Of a DNA stretch of 64,000 bases, positions 47,765 through 56,500 are shown piece by piece; within the stretch, counting starts at the first letter, position 1; every line of letters begins with the position of its first letter. A program made the position numbers and the translations under genes. Below the pieces are notes generated by a model, which saw only the letters and a list, made by a program, of their open reading frames with translations, was not told the DNA's origin and made no database searches. The stretch is from NCBI RefSeq assembly GCF_011601265.1, contig NZ_JAAOLX010000008.1, forward strand, positions 186,001 to 250,000, written 5' to 3'. The stretch is from Iodobacter violaceini. GTDB taxonomy: Bacteria; Pseudomonadota; Gammaproteobacteria; Burkholderiales; Chitinibacteraceae.

Positions 47765-47850
47765 ACATAACCCTGCAGCCGGGCGGGGCAACCGCTGCGC
47801 TTTTGGTTCCCGGTGCTTCGCTCCGGCGGCCCCTCACTTGCAACTTAGGT
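47765..47850 (+). other. attC site 5
   Basis: 86 bases from ACATAAC to CTTAGGT (47844-47850). The left part CACATAAC is the inverse complement of TTATGTG at the start of cassette 5. The right box has C in place of the conserved first G. Long GC-rich interior. Confidence 0.7.
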
Positions 47851-47865
47851 ACAAGCATTTCGGCG

Positions 47866-48123
47866 ATGATAAATAAAGAACAAAATCCTGTCGGCTGGGC
47901 CATGTTGATGCATGAGTTAAATGATGCAAGAGAGCATCTAAGCAACCTCATTACGGAATCTCAAAACACCCCGGAATATGATGAAGTCAATTTGAGAGTT
48001 GATTTAGGCCATGTTTATTCGCATTTAAACCGGGCTTGGCATCATCGAAATAAAAGCGGAGATATTTCCGAACCCGAATGGGTTGAGTCCTCAAAATTTC
48101 CCACCGATTTGGAGCCAATCTAA
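47866..48123 (+). CDS. Cassette 6: hypothetical protein, 85 aa
   Basis: Begins MINKEQNPVGWAMLMHELND. Small, acidic, mostly helical, with REHLSNLITE and DLGHVYSHLNRAWHHRN segments. Resembles many short uncharacterised cytoplasmic cassette proteins. The frame is open further upstream, but that part is attC 5. Confidence 0.7.
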   Translation: MINKEQNPVGWAMLMHELNDAREHLSNLITESQNTPEYDEVNLRVDLGHVYSHLNRAWHHRNKSGDISEPEWVESSKFPTDLEPI

Positions 48124-48134
48124 ATGCCATCTAA

Positions 48135-48194
48135 ACCTAACCCGTCCATCAAGCGGGATGCGCTAAAGCGCGCCTCTAATGTCAAACGTCAGGC
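48135..48194 (+). other. attC site 6
   Basis: 60 bases from ACCTAAC to GTCAGGC (one change from GTTAGGC). The left box agrees with the cassette 6 start TTAGGT. The interior is nearly identical to attC 3. Confidence 0.85.
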
Positions 48195-48200
48195 CCAGCA

Positions 48201-48671
48201 ATGAAACAACCGAACATCTTGTTGGTTTACCTGGCCATACTGATAGCCGTGGCAGGTGTGGTCATTCACGCAGGCGCCGTCATTGCCGGTCCGTCCTGGT
48301 TCGCCTTTTTCAATGCCCCGCCATCCGTGTTTGCATCTGCTCGTGCCGGAACCTAGCTGGCTCCGGTCAGCGCACTGACTATTGCCGGGCTGATGGCAAT
48401 CTGCGCGTTGTATGCTGCGTCCGTGGTTGGGCTGGTTGGCCGGCCACCGCTACAGCGACTGGGCCTGTTGGGCATGGCAGTGGTCTGCCTGCTTCGCGCC
48501 ATGATCCTCCCCCCGCTGGCCATCAATCATCCCGAGCTGCGCAACACCTTCGAAGTGGTCAGCACCCTTATCTGGTTCTTCGCAGGCTTAGGCTTTGCCA
48601 CCGGCTTTCGTATCGCAAAAGCAGGGCCAAACAATTCATTAAAGCCAAATCCGCTTCGCGGGCCGGCTTAA
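48201..48671 (+). pseudogene. Cassette 7: membrane protein gene broken by an in-frame TAG
   Basis: The frame starting MKQPNILLVYLAILIAVAGV is stopped at codon 52 (TAG, 48354-48356) but continues uninterrupted in the same frame to 48671, which gives a would-be 156-residue protein with four membrane helices. The C-terminal tail NNSLKPNPLRGPA is read from the attC itself, a known habit of cassette genes. The stop is either a real inactivating mutation or a sequencing error. Confidence 0.7.
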
Positions 48672-48685
48672 TTCAGACGTCAGAG
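48626..48685 (+). other. attC site 7
   Basis: 60 bases from GCCAAAC to GTCAGAG, with the CAATTCATTAAAGCC and GGCTTAATTCAG arms and an AATCCGCTTCGCGGG centre typical of a widespread attC type. The 3' end of the cassette 7 reading frame overlaps it. Confidence 0.75.
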
Positions 48686-48694
48686 GGGATTCAC

Positions 48695-49054
48695 ATGGAT
48701 GAGTATCAACAAACATACGAAAGCAACAGCATCCCAAAAAATGAAAAGGCAATGACTGCCCATCGTATTTTGGCCATTTTCTATACGGCCATTGCCGCTA
48801 TTGTTTTTGCTGTTTTCGTATTTAGATCTGAAAGCATTAAGGACTTCGCCGTTCCTTTGATTTTCTGCATCCCGGTTATAGTCCATGGACTAATCGCCTA
48901 TGGCGCCGCCCGCGCAAACTCAATAGCGCAAACAGCCTCCATCATCGTTGCACTATTTATGCTCGCTGGCATTCCAATCGGCACGCTCATCGGCATATAT
49001 CTGCTTCGTAATTCGCGCTGGGAGAAACAGCTTTTCAACAAGGGCAAAGCCTGA
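48695..49054 (+). CDS. Cassette 8: small membrane protein
   Basis: 119 aa from MDEYQQTYESNSIPKNEKAM. A hydrophilic N-terminus is followed by three or four membrane helices (RILAIFYTAIAAIVFAVFVF, VPLIFCIPVIVHGLIAYGAA, SIIVALFMLAGIPIGTLIGI) and a short basic tail. No family recognised. The start lies 10 bases after attC 7. Confidence 0.75.
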   Translation: MDEYQQTYESNSIPKNEKAMTAHRILAIFYTAIAAIVFAVFVFRSESIKDFAVPLIFCIPVIVHGLIAYGAARANSIAQTASIIVALFMLAGIPIGTLIGIYLLRNSRWEKQLFNKGKA

Positions 49055-49089
49055 CTCATCAATCAGGCTGACTGGCCGGAACGTGCGGC
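49049..49089 (+). other. Degenerate attC-like remnant 8
   Basis: Only 41 bases, from GCCTGAC to GTGCGGC, shorter than a functional attC. CTGAC fits the cassette 8 start TCAGAG. A stem GCCTGA/TCAGGC is inside. It may be a partly deleted attC, so cassettes 8 and 9 could now move only as a unit. Confidence 0.4.
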
Positions 49090-49128
49090 TTTTTGATTCA
49101 ATCGCAGCAAAAACCTAAAGAGAAAACC

Positions 49129-49635
49129 ATGGCTTCATGCTCATACTGCAACACAACAATTCTTTTCGGAGGCAAGCGCACTGGCGATCTTCGCTTCTGC
49201 AATGAGAAATGCGCGCAAAAAGGGGCACTTGCCTTAGTTGCGAATCAACTTTCACCTGCGGACGTTGCCTCTTACATCTACCGGGTCTACCAGGGCAGTT
49301 GTCCAAAATGTTCAGGCCCCGGTCCAGTCGATGTACATACGTCGTACCGGGTTTGGTCAGCACTGGTTATGACCTCGTGGTCAAGCAGGCCGCTGGTTGC
49401 TTGCAAGTCATGCGGCACAAAGCAGAAGCTGGGCGATACCGCTTTCTCACTGTTTCTTGGCTGGTGGGGATTTCCATGGGGCATCATTATGACCCCGGTT
49501 CAACTAGGAAGAAACATCTTTACGCTTCTGAAGGCTTCTGATCCAAACGCCCCTTCACCTGCGCTGGAAAAGATCCTCAGGCTTCACCTCGCTGCTCAGC
49601 TCGTGGAGCATCAGCATCAAGAGCCTGCAGCCTAG
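49129..49635 (+). CDS. Cassette 9: zinc-ribbon protein
   Basis: 168 aa from MASCSYCNTTILFGGKRTGD. Three CxxC or CxxxC pairs (CSYC with CNEKC, CPKC with CKSC) make two likely zinc ribbons, and a hydrophobic WWGFPWGIIMTPVQ segment may be a membrane hairpin. Similar proteins are common in accessory DNA, function unknown. The stop TAG lies in the attC 9 left box. Confidence 0.75.
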   Translation: MASCSYCNTTILFGGKRTGDLRFCNEKCAQKGALALVANQLSPADVASYIYRVYQGSCPKCSGPGPVDVHTSYRVWSALVMTSWSSRPLVACKSCGTKQKLGDTAFSLFLGWWGFPWGIIMTPVQLGRNIFTLLKASDPNAPSPALEKILRLHLAAQLVEHQHQEPAA

Positions 49636-49698
49636 CCCTTAGGTCAAGCGGACACGCAACGGCATGCCCTCGCGCGCCGCTCACCTCAAACGTTATGA
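49630..49698 (+). other. attC site 9
   Basis: 69 bases from GCCTAGC to GTTATGA, with a CACCTCAAAC arm. The right box contains the ATG that may start the cassette 10 gene. Confidence 0.75.
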
Positions 49699-50156
49699 CA
49701 TTCACGCCTATGATTAACACACTCTTATCAAAAATCAGTGATCTTCTCAACGAAGGCGCGCTGAACTACTCTGTATTTCTACGCACTTATGAGATGGTAG
49801 CTCGCGAAGGTATTTCTTCGTCAGAGCTGGTTTGCCTGGCGCTTGGGCCGAGTGTGGTTATCAATGGCATCCGGAACATTGCCGTCACTGATATTCTTCC
49901 TGAAATAGAGGCAAGTCTTACCTATGCAGGCGATAGCGGTGCGGGGCCATCCGCTGATGTACTGAATTCTGCGAACTTCAAAAGCCTGCTAGCCGAAATA
50001 TTGGCTGACGTTCGAAATACCATAAAAGAGTCACAAAGAGTCGAACAGTTTTGGCTGGAAGAAGGCCACCCAGCCTATCCTGTTTTCTGGGATTTTGCCT
50101 TTTTGTTCCGCAGCAGTAATAAGGCAGTTATCTTCATTGGGTCGCGTTCCGACTGA
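49695..50156 (+). CDS. Cassette 10: hypothetical protein, 153 aa
   Basis: Starts MTFTPMINTLLSKISDLLNE (or five codons later). Soluble, helical N-terminal half and a C-terminal strand region (HPAYPVFWDFAFLFRSSNKA). The C-terminal AVIFIGSRSD segment is hydrophobic. No family recognised. The first ATG overlaps the recombination box, so translation start and cassette boundary coincide. Confidence 0.7.
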   Translation: MTFTPMINTLLSKISDLLNEGALNYSVFLRTYEMVAREGISSSELVCLALGPSVVINGIRNIAVTDILPEIEASLTYAGDSGAGPSADVLNSANFKSLLAEILADVRNTIKESQRVEQFWLEEGHPAYPVFWDFAFLFRSSNKAVIFIGSRSD

Positions 50157-50157
50157 T

Positions 50158-50206
50158 GTCTAACCCAGCGCTCAGCCTCGCTCCTTTCAGCCGCTGGACG
50201 TTGCTG
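50158..50206 (+). other. attC site 10, short or partly decayed
   Basis: From GTCTAAC to GTTGCTG, with CCAGCG/CGCTGG inner arms. A second possible right box, GTTAGCC, lies 50 bases on (50251-50257), so the site may really be 100 bases long. Confidence 0.55.
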
Positions 50207-50281
50207 ATTCAAACAGACTGATTCAAAAAGCCGGCAGATCACCGGTTACCTTAACGTTAGCCATTACCTAAAAGGGACAGT

Positions 50282-50362
50282 ATGCGCATACCATTTCTTC
50301 AGCTCGCAATGATTTGCTCACTCGTGGCCCATGCAGATCACAGTGATGCACTAAAGGCCTGA
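50282..50362 (+). CDS. Short ORF with signal-peptide character (26 aa)
   Basis: Reads MRIPFLQLAMICSLVAHADH then SDALKA and stop, with AAAGGGA eight bases upstream. The first 18 residues look like a Sec signal peptide cut short after its cleavage site. It may be a truncated exported protein of a damaged cassette or a genuine tiny peptide. A hairpin (50357-50376) follows at once. Confidence 0.35.
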   Translation: MRIPFLQLAMICSLVAHADHSDALKA

Positions 50363-50429
50363 ACGCTTTTTCAGGCGGCCCGGTCTGCAGCGCCCTAAAT
50401 AAAACTTTAGCAATCTGAAGGAGTCTTGC

Positions 50430-50960
50430 GTGAAAGTTGAGTTAGCCGATCCCGAATCTCCAGAGGCTCAGCAGCTTCTGTCCAGCCTCTCCCAGACGCT
50501 ACAGCAGATTACGGGCAGCAGCGGTACGGCGTCATTCGATATAAGCGACGTTAAAGTTGAAGGAGCTTGCTTCGCCATTTGCCGCTTATCTACCGGCGTT
50601 CCAGTTGCATGCGGCGCTCTTCGCCCGCTCCAGCCTGGTGTGGCCGAGCTCAAGCGCATGTTTGCTGTGCCAAATTCTAAAAGTGCAGGTGCTGCTGTTC
50701 TCGCGTTTCTTGAGCAAATGGCAAGCGAGTTTGGCTATGGCGAGCTTTGGCTGGAAACGCGCAGGGTTAATGAGCGGGCAGTCTCGTTTTATGAGCGTCA
50801 TGGTTACCACCCAATCCCCAACTTCGGCCGCTACACCGGCAGGGCCGAAGCCATCTGCCTTGGCAAGCGGGTATCTTCCGTCCCTTTGCCACCACAGCCA
50901 GCTACCCAATCCTTCCATGGGGCTTCTTATGGCAAGCCGCAAAACGATCCTGACGCCTGA
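50430..50960 (+). CDS. GNAT family N-acetyltransferase in the decayed part of the array
   Basis: 176 aa from a GTG start with AAGGAG seven bases upstream. GNAT core: CGALRPLQPGVAELKRMFAV, SKSAGAAVLAFLEQMASEFG for the acetyl-CoA loop, and LWLETRRVNERAVSFYERHG. The last 25 residues are Pro/Ser-rich and look like read-through into flanking DNA. The gene is bracketed by similar TTAGCAATCTG and TTAGCAATTTG sequences. Confidence 0.82.
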   Translation: MKVELADPESPEAQQLLSSLSQTLQQITGSSGTASFDISDVKVEGACFAICRLSTGVPVACGALRPLQPGVAELKRMFAVPNSKSAGAAVLAFLEQMASEFGYGELWLETRRVNERAVSFYERHGYHPIPNFGRYTGRAEAICLGKRVSSVPLPPQPATQSFHGASYGKPQNDPDA

Positions 50961-51009
50961 GTATCTTACCCGTTTGAGCCATTAGCAATTTGAATATACA
51001 GGTAAAAAA

Positions 51010-51363
51010 ATGAAAGTTCTGTCGTTTCTGTTAAGCCTTTTCATCCTTACAGCTTGTGCGTCGACTGATACAAAGCCAAAGCAATATTTGATCAGTCACA
51101 TCATGTGTGCCACTGAACAAGAGGCCAATCAGGCACGTCTCCGTGTGCTGGCCGGAGAGCCATTCGAGGATGTGGCTAAAACCATATCGACCGACCCGGG
51201 TACAAAAAACAAGGGCGGGCGAATCGCTCAGTGGTCTGCTGCCGGCGCCTTTTCTGCAAATTTTGCCGATGAGGTAAAGCAGCTGAATATTGGTCAGATA
51301 TCAGCGAAGCCCGTTAAAACGGAATTTGGCTGGCATGTAGTAAGGGTGGACGCCATTCACTAA
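51010..51363 (+). CDS. Parvulin-like peptidyl-prolyl isomerase lipoprotein
   Basis: 117 aa. Lipoprotein signal with lipobox LTAC (Cys about 16), then a single rotamase domain (ISHIMCATEQEANQARLRVL, DPGTKNKGGRIAQWSA, VKTEFGWHVVRVD). The smallest form of a PpiC-type foldase, anchored in the envelope. It lies at the right fringe of the cassette region without a clear attC of its own. Confidence 0.8.
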   Translation: MKVLSFLLSLFILTACASTDTKPKQYLISHIMCATEQEANQARLRVLAGEPFEDVAKTISTDPGTKNKGGRIAQWSAAGAFSANFADEVKQLNIGQISAKPVKTEFGWHVVRVDAIH

Positions 51364-51539
51364 AAACTTCAAAAGTTATTATGTGTCTCAATCGCAAGCA
51401 GCCCAAACCTAAGCTATCCGGCGGCCCCCTTTCCTGAATGGGGCACATTACCGAACGCAGTAATGCGCAGGTGAGTCTGGATTTGCCATCATTAAATACA
51501 TGTAAAAAACATCAAATCCAACCTGCCCCTGGAGGGTAT

Positions 51540-51749
51540 ATGTCAACAGAGCAAAAAGTTAAAGGCCCCGCATCGTATTTTCCTTCGATAGAGAAAAATT
51601 ACGGACACCCGATAAGCTATTGGCTCGAATTACTTAATCATTCAGGCGAGCGCAAACACATGGAATATGTAGCGATGCTAAAAGAAGAACACAAGATAGG
51701 CCACGGGCATGCAAATGCCCTGGTTGCATACTTTTTGTCAAAAAAATAA
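51540..51749 (+). CDS. DUF4287-like protein
   Basis: 69 aa from MSTEQKVKGPASYFPSIEKN, with GGAGGG five bases upstream. The sequence YGHPISYWLELLNHSGERKH and the end segment GHGHANALVAYFLSKK match the small DUF4287 family (function unknown, often in accessory or stress contexts). A longer frame from 51438 is open but lacks family sequence. Confidence 0.8.
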   Translation: MSTEQKVKGPASYFPSIEKNYGHPISYWLELLNHSGERKHMEYVAMLKEEHKIGHGHANALVAYFLSKK

Positions 51750-52204
51750 AACGCCTCAACAGAATTGAAAGCAAGCTGGCGCTATCCCGCCACCGCTGAA
51801 AAAACAATCAGACAAAGCCAGATTCTTACGCCGCCTTTCACTTGCTTGCAAAAAGCAATGATCAAATAAATTTACGTGTAATATTGTGTACTATATTTAC
51901 ACAAAACACGTCAGGCTTCGCCCTCAAGGGAACCAAGCCTGGCGCGTTTGGGTCCGGTGGTTTTTCTGGCATGTGAAGGAATTACTGTCTTGTCAGGTAC
52001 GTTTTCCTTGGAAGACTTTTAATTCCCTGGCTCTGTTTTAGTGACTCACTTACTTCGTTTTTTGAGTTTGCGGCATTCAGGCAGATGAGCCGGGGCCTGC
52101 GGCTTTAACGTAAATGCCGCGCAGAACAGCGGCCTTGTTTGACGTCAAAGCTGCAGCAAAACACTAAAACCCACCGCCCTGTTAACCATGAAAGAGAGCT
52201 GGCA
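51750..52204. other. Intergenic region with dyad and hairpin upstream of the YopT-like gene
   Basis: 455 bases without a gene. It carries an imperfect dyad (GTGTAATAT at 51876-51884 and ATATTTACAC at 51893-51902) and, directly after it, a 10-bp hairpin (51909-51918 with 51935-51944). Together they look like an operator and a structured leader or small RNA. Confidence 0.45.
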
Positions 52205-52825
52205 ATGGATATCGATGCGCTGATAAAAATTTTGATGGGGTTTTTGAATGAACGCCATGGGAGTTTCTATACGTCGACCAACCTGCGCGACAATCCTGAT
52301 GTTTGCCATGCCAGTTGCCTTTGGTTTTTGGAACACGTCGCAACAGACGGCCTCATGGAGACGCTTTCAGCGCTGAGCTCGATGAGCAAAAGTACTTTCA
52401 AGCTGGCCCAAAAACATGCGATTTCCGGCCCCAAAATGCCGAAACAGATGCTGGATAAGGTTAGGAGCAGCGGCCGCAATATTTCAGATAAGGATGTGCA
52501 GGCCATCCAATACGCTATTTCTGCCCATCAGCAGCCACGCTCATACATTGGTGATGTGACTACATTCGTGGCCAACGTTGTAATCAGCATGATGACATCA
52601 AGCCAGGACAATATGATGATCTATATGCTGGGAGGAGGAAGCAGTGCCGGGCATGTTATCTGCCTTCGCCGCCACGTTGGGGGGATACTCATCTACGATC
52701 CCAATATGGGCGTGATGAGCGCAAGGCTTGCCGATACGGATACGTGGGCTGAAGTTCTTCGGCGAATCCTGTCCTGGTACCGTGACCAGATGCAACTGAC
52801 CCGCTTCGGATACCTGTTCAAGTAG
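52205..52825 (+). CDS. YopT-like (C58) cysteine protease candidate
   Basis: 206 aa from MDIDALIKILMGFLNERHGS. The pattern of a papain-like C58 protease is visible: Cys in NPDVCHASCLWFLEH, His in GHVICLRRHVGGI and Asp in LIYDPNMGVMS, the same Cys-His-Asp order and the DPN motif as YopT and related type III effectors. No signal peptide. It could be a secreted effector or a toxin. Twenty-two open upstream codons have no ribosome site. No secretion genes adjoin. Confidence 0.6.
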   Translation: MDIDALIKILMGFLNERHGSFYTSTNLRDNPDVCHASCLWFLEHVATDGLMETLSALSSMSKSTFKLAQKHAISGPKMPKQMLDKVRSSGRNISDKDVQAIQYAISAHQQPRSYIGDVTTFVANVVISMMTSSQDNMMIYMLGGGSSAGHVICLRRHVGGILIYDPNMGVMSARLADTDTWAEVLRRILSWYRDQMQLTRFGYLFK

Positions 52826-53528
52826 ACACAGGACTCAAAAAGACACCGAATCAGGTCTTATGTTTGAAATAAAGCAGTCAATTCAGACGGTTTTGCAAAT
52901 TGCTGTAAATTTTATTTTTGTGTGATGTAAAACCCGGCCCTTTTGCTTCTGTTACTTTCGGCTCCACGATTATTTAAACCGGAGTCAAGCCAGCCAAAAC
53001 CAGCTTATCTTTACCATTTTTAACTAAACCATTTATTTAAATGATGAATACATGGCCCGGCCCAATAAAAAATAAAGATATAAAATAGTTAAGTCATAGA
53101 AATCATCTGCTTTTTCAGACCATTCAATTATTAATCTGAAAAAGCAGCGAAACCAGCAATAAAAACAACTGTACGTTTTTATTAAAACGGGCAACTCGCA
53201 GGCAGGACGGCAAGCCCCCCCCCTGTTTTATTACAGGCTCAGGCATGCCCGCACCGGATTATTTCCTTACAGGCTGGCGGAGTAATGTGTTGTGGCGATT
53301 CTCTTCATCATTGCGGCTGTCTTTTACAACCTTGGCCCAAGCTCACAATTTTACTTAAATAGCCTGCTTCCTATAGAATCATGAAGTATTAAAAGCCGCG
53401 CGGATGATTACATAAAATTGTAATCGAAAACCCATATACAGCTGATTACCTATATTGAGATTAATCCGGCTTATTAATAGTCATTAATTAATAAAAAAAA
53501 CACACCTTCACATGGCATCGAGCCTATT
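52826..53528. other. AT-rich intergenic region before the cyclic-di-GMP gene
   Basis: 700 bases without a gene. I see only a small dyad, GATTAC/GTAATC (53406-53425), and no clear terminator for the protease gene. The promoter of the next gene must lie here. Confidence 0.5.
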
Positions 53529-56500
53529 TTGAATATTCTGTCTATTTATCGCCTGGCTGATTTACCCCGTATCGCAGCCCTCAGTTTTTTGCTTTTTCTA
53601 TCCACTCAGCTCACTTTGGCTTATCTGAGCTTTGATGGCAATGCCTCTGTTTTCTGGATTCCCTGCGGATTAGGCTTGGCTATTTTGTTAATCAAAGGGC
53701 AAAAATACTGGCCGGCGCTGTTTATCAGTGCGCTGGCCAGCGATCTGTACCGGGGAACACCGGCGCTGGCTTCTTTGATTATTGCCATCACCATCGTGCT
53801 CGAGGCCTTGCTGATTGCGGCCCTGCTGAATAAATTAAGAATAAAAAACACCTCATTCAGCCCCCTGCTTTGCCATAGCCGTGATTATATTTATTTACTG
53901 CTGATTGCCGCCCCCTGTGCTTTATTAGGGGCATTCAGCGGCGCGGGTACGCTCTGGTTAAATGGGCTGATCGGGCAGCAGCAGCTCTTCAGCAGCATGC
54001 TGAACTGGTGGCTGGGTGATGTGCTGGGCATTGCCACCATCTGCCCCTTGCTTTTAGTATGGCAACAGCGCGCCAGTATGTGGCACCAGCGTAAAATTGA
54101 AGCATCCTTATGCTTTGGCCTGGCCTTTTTACTTGGGCAAATTGTTTTTGCAGGATGGTGGCACCAGTCGCTGGGGCATATTGCTCAGTCTTTCTGGGCT
54201 TTTCTGTTTGTGATCTGGGCAGCCACGCGCTTTGGCCGGCATGGCAGCTTATTGCTGGTCGTCATGACCACCACGCAGGCCTTGTTTGGCGCGCTGCACG
54301 GCATCGGTTTTTTTGCTGCCGATCTGGCTCAGCATCGTTTTCTCAATGTCTGGCTCTATGCCATGGTGCTGAACTTGGTGGGCGTGCTGCTGGCCTTGCT
54401 GATTAATGAGCGCAAACATGCTGAAGCACTGGCGCAAGAGAGCGAGCAGCGCCACCGTACTTTGGTTGAATGGTCACCGGAAGCCATTGCCGTGCACCGC
54501 CATGGCACGCTGATTTATATGAACCCGGCCGCCATTGCGCTGGCTGGTGCCAGGGATGCACAAGCGCTCATCGGCCAGTCATTACTCAATTTGGTTCACC
54601 CCGATTATCACCAGACAGTACAAAACCGCACCAGGCTGATTTCTGAGGGCGGCGTGGCCGAGCGCATGATCGAAATCAAGCTGATTCGCCCTGATGGCGT
54701 GGTGGTTGATATCGAAGTACAAAGCACTTTAATCACACTGGATGGCAAACCCGCTATCCATGCGCTGATCCGGGATATTACCCAAAGAAAACAAGCCAGC
54801 CAGTACGAGCAATTTCGTAACCGCACATTAGAGGTATTAGCCAGCGGCGCGCCTCTTTTACAGCAGCTAACGACGCTGGCTCTGGGCGTAGAGCAGCTTT
54901 ATCCCGCCATCAAATGCAGCATTTTATTACTGGATCAGGAAGGCCAGCATCTGCGGCATGGCGCGGCCCCCAGCTTGCCGGATTTTTACAATGAAGCCAT
55001 AGATGGGGTAGCCATAGGAATCGGAGTGGGCGCCTGCGGCACAGCTGCTTTTACAGGGCAGCGCGTAATTACTGCAGATATCGCCACCCATCCTTTTTGG
55101 GATCAGTATAAGCAGCTCGCTGCTGACGCAGGCCTTGCCTCATGCTGGTCTCAGCCCATTATTGCCTCCAACCACCAGGTACTGGGCACTTTTGCCATTT
55201 ACCATGCCATCGTCCACTCACCTAACCCTCACGACATCAGGATCATTGAGCAATCGGCCCATTTAGCCAGTATCGCCATTGAAAGAAACATTGTGGCCGA
55301 GAAGCTCAGCGCCAGCGAAGCACACTATCGCTTACTCACCGAAAATGTATCTGACGTAGCATGGCGGCAGGATATCAATAACAACTACACCTATATCAGC
55401 CCTGCAGATGAAATACTGAGGGGCTATCCGTCTCACGAAGTGGTTGGCCTGCATATTTTTGAGCATCTCACACCTGAGGGAATCGCTTTTATCAAACAAA
55501 AAAGAAAGCAGAGGCTGCAGGAAGAAAACAGAGGCATTCAAACCGGGCCTTACACATTAGAAATTCAGCAGCGGTGCAAAGATGGGCGGCTGATCTGGAC
55601 CGAAATCCTTTCTACCCCGGAGCGTGATGCGCAAGGCCAGATTACCGGCTATTACGGCATCACCCGGGATATTACCCAGCGCAAGCAGGATGAGGCCGAG
55701 CTGCGCATCGCAGCAATTGCCTTTCAGTCACAAGAAGGGATGTTTGTGACCGATGTAGACTGGCACATCTTGCGGGTAAACCATGCGTTTACCACCATCA
55801 CGGGCTACAGCCCGCAAGATGCACTGGGGCAAACGCCGATTATGCTCACCTCTTTACGCCATAAAGCCGCTTTTTACAGCGGGATGACCCATCACATCCG
55901 GCAAAAAGGCACATGGCAAGGGGAAATCTGGAACAAACGCAAAAATGGCGAGATCTTCCCTGCCTGGCTGATTCTGACCGAAGTGAAAGCCGAAAATGGC
56001 GAAGTCACCCACTATGTGGCTACCCTTACCGACATTACCTCACGCAAAGCCGCAGAAGAACAAATCCAGAGTCTGGCTTTTTATGACCCGCTCACCGCCC
56101 TGCCCAACCGCCGCCTGCTGATGGACAGGCTGGCCCAGGCCATGACACTGGGGGCACGGCATGAAAGCAAAGGGGCCTTGCTTTTTATTGATCTGGATAA
56201 TTTCAAAATTCTGAATGACACCCTTGGGCACGATACAGGCGATCTCTTGCTGGTAGAAGTAGCCAAGCGGCTTTCTGCCAGTACCCGCCAGGGCGATACC
56301 GTGGCAAGGCTGGGCGGCGATGAGTTTGTGGTCATGCTGGAAGACCTGAGCGTTAATGCACTCGAAGCGGCCACAGAGGCAGAAGCTGTCGGTGAAAAAA
56401 TCCTCAGCACCCTCAATCAGATTTACCAGCTTGCCGGTTACAGCCATCACAGCACGCCCAGCGTAGGCATCACGCTGTTTGGTGAACAAGCCGAAAGCAT

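Larger units (their letters stand above)
45207..50206 (+). mobile_element. Integron gene-cassette array without an integrase (CALIN type)
   Basis: About ten small plus-strand genes are each followed by a 40-90 base segment that begins with a RYYYAAC-like box next to the stop codon and ends with a GTTRRRY-like box before the next ATG; this is the attC layout. In several cassettes the left box matches, in inverse complement, the first bases of that same cassette, as expected from excision circles. Neither flank in this window carries intI. Individual attC sites and genes are listed separately. Confidence 0.85.

Noticed and set aside
48179-48694. Long N-terminal part of a 291-codon frame ending at 49054
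   Set aside because: It is an out-of-frame shadow over cassette 7 and attC 7; the real start for cassette 8 is the ATG at 48695.
53406-53425. GATTAC/GTAATC dyad as an operator
   Set aside because: Six-base arms in AT-rich DNA are expected by chance; no supporting second site.
44931-53528. Integron integrase (intI) or phage integrase
   Set aside because: No tyrosine recombinase motif in any frame on either side of the array.
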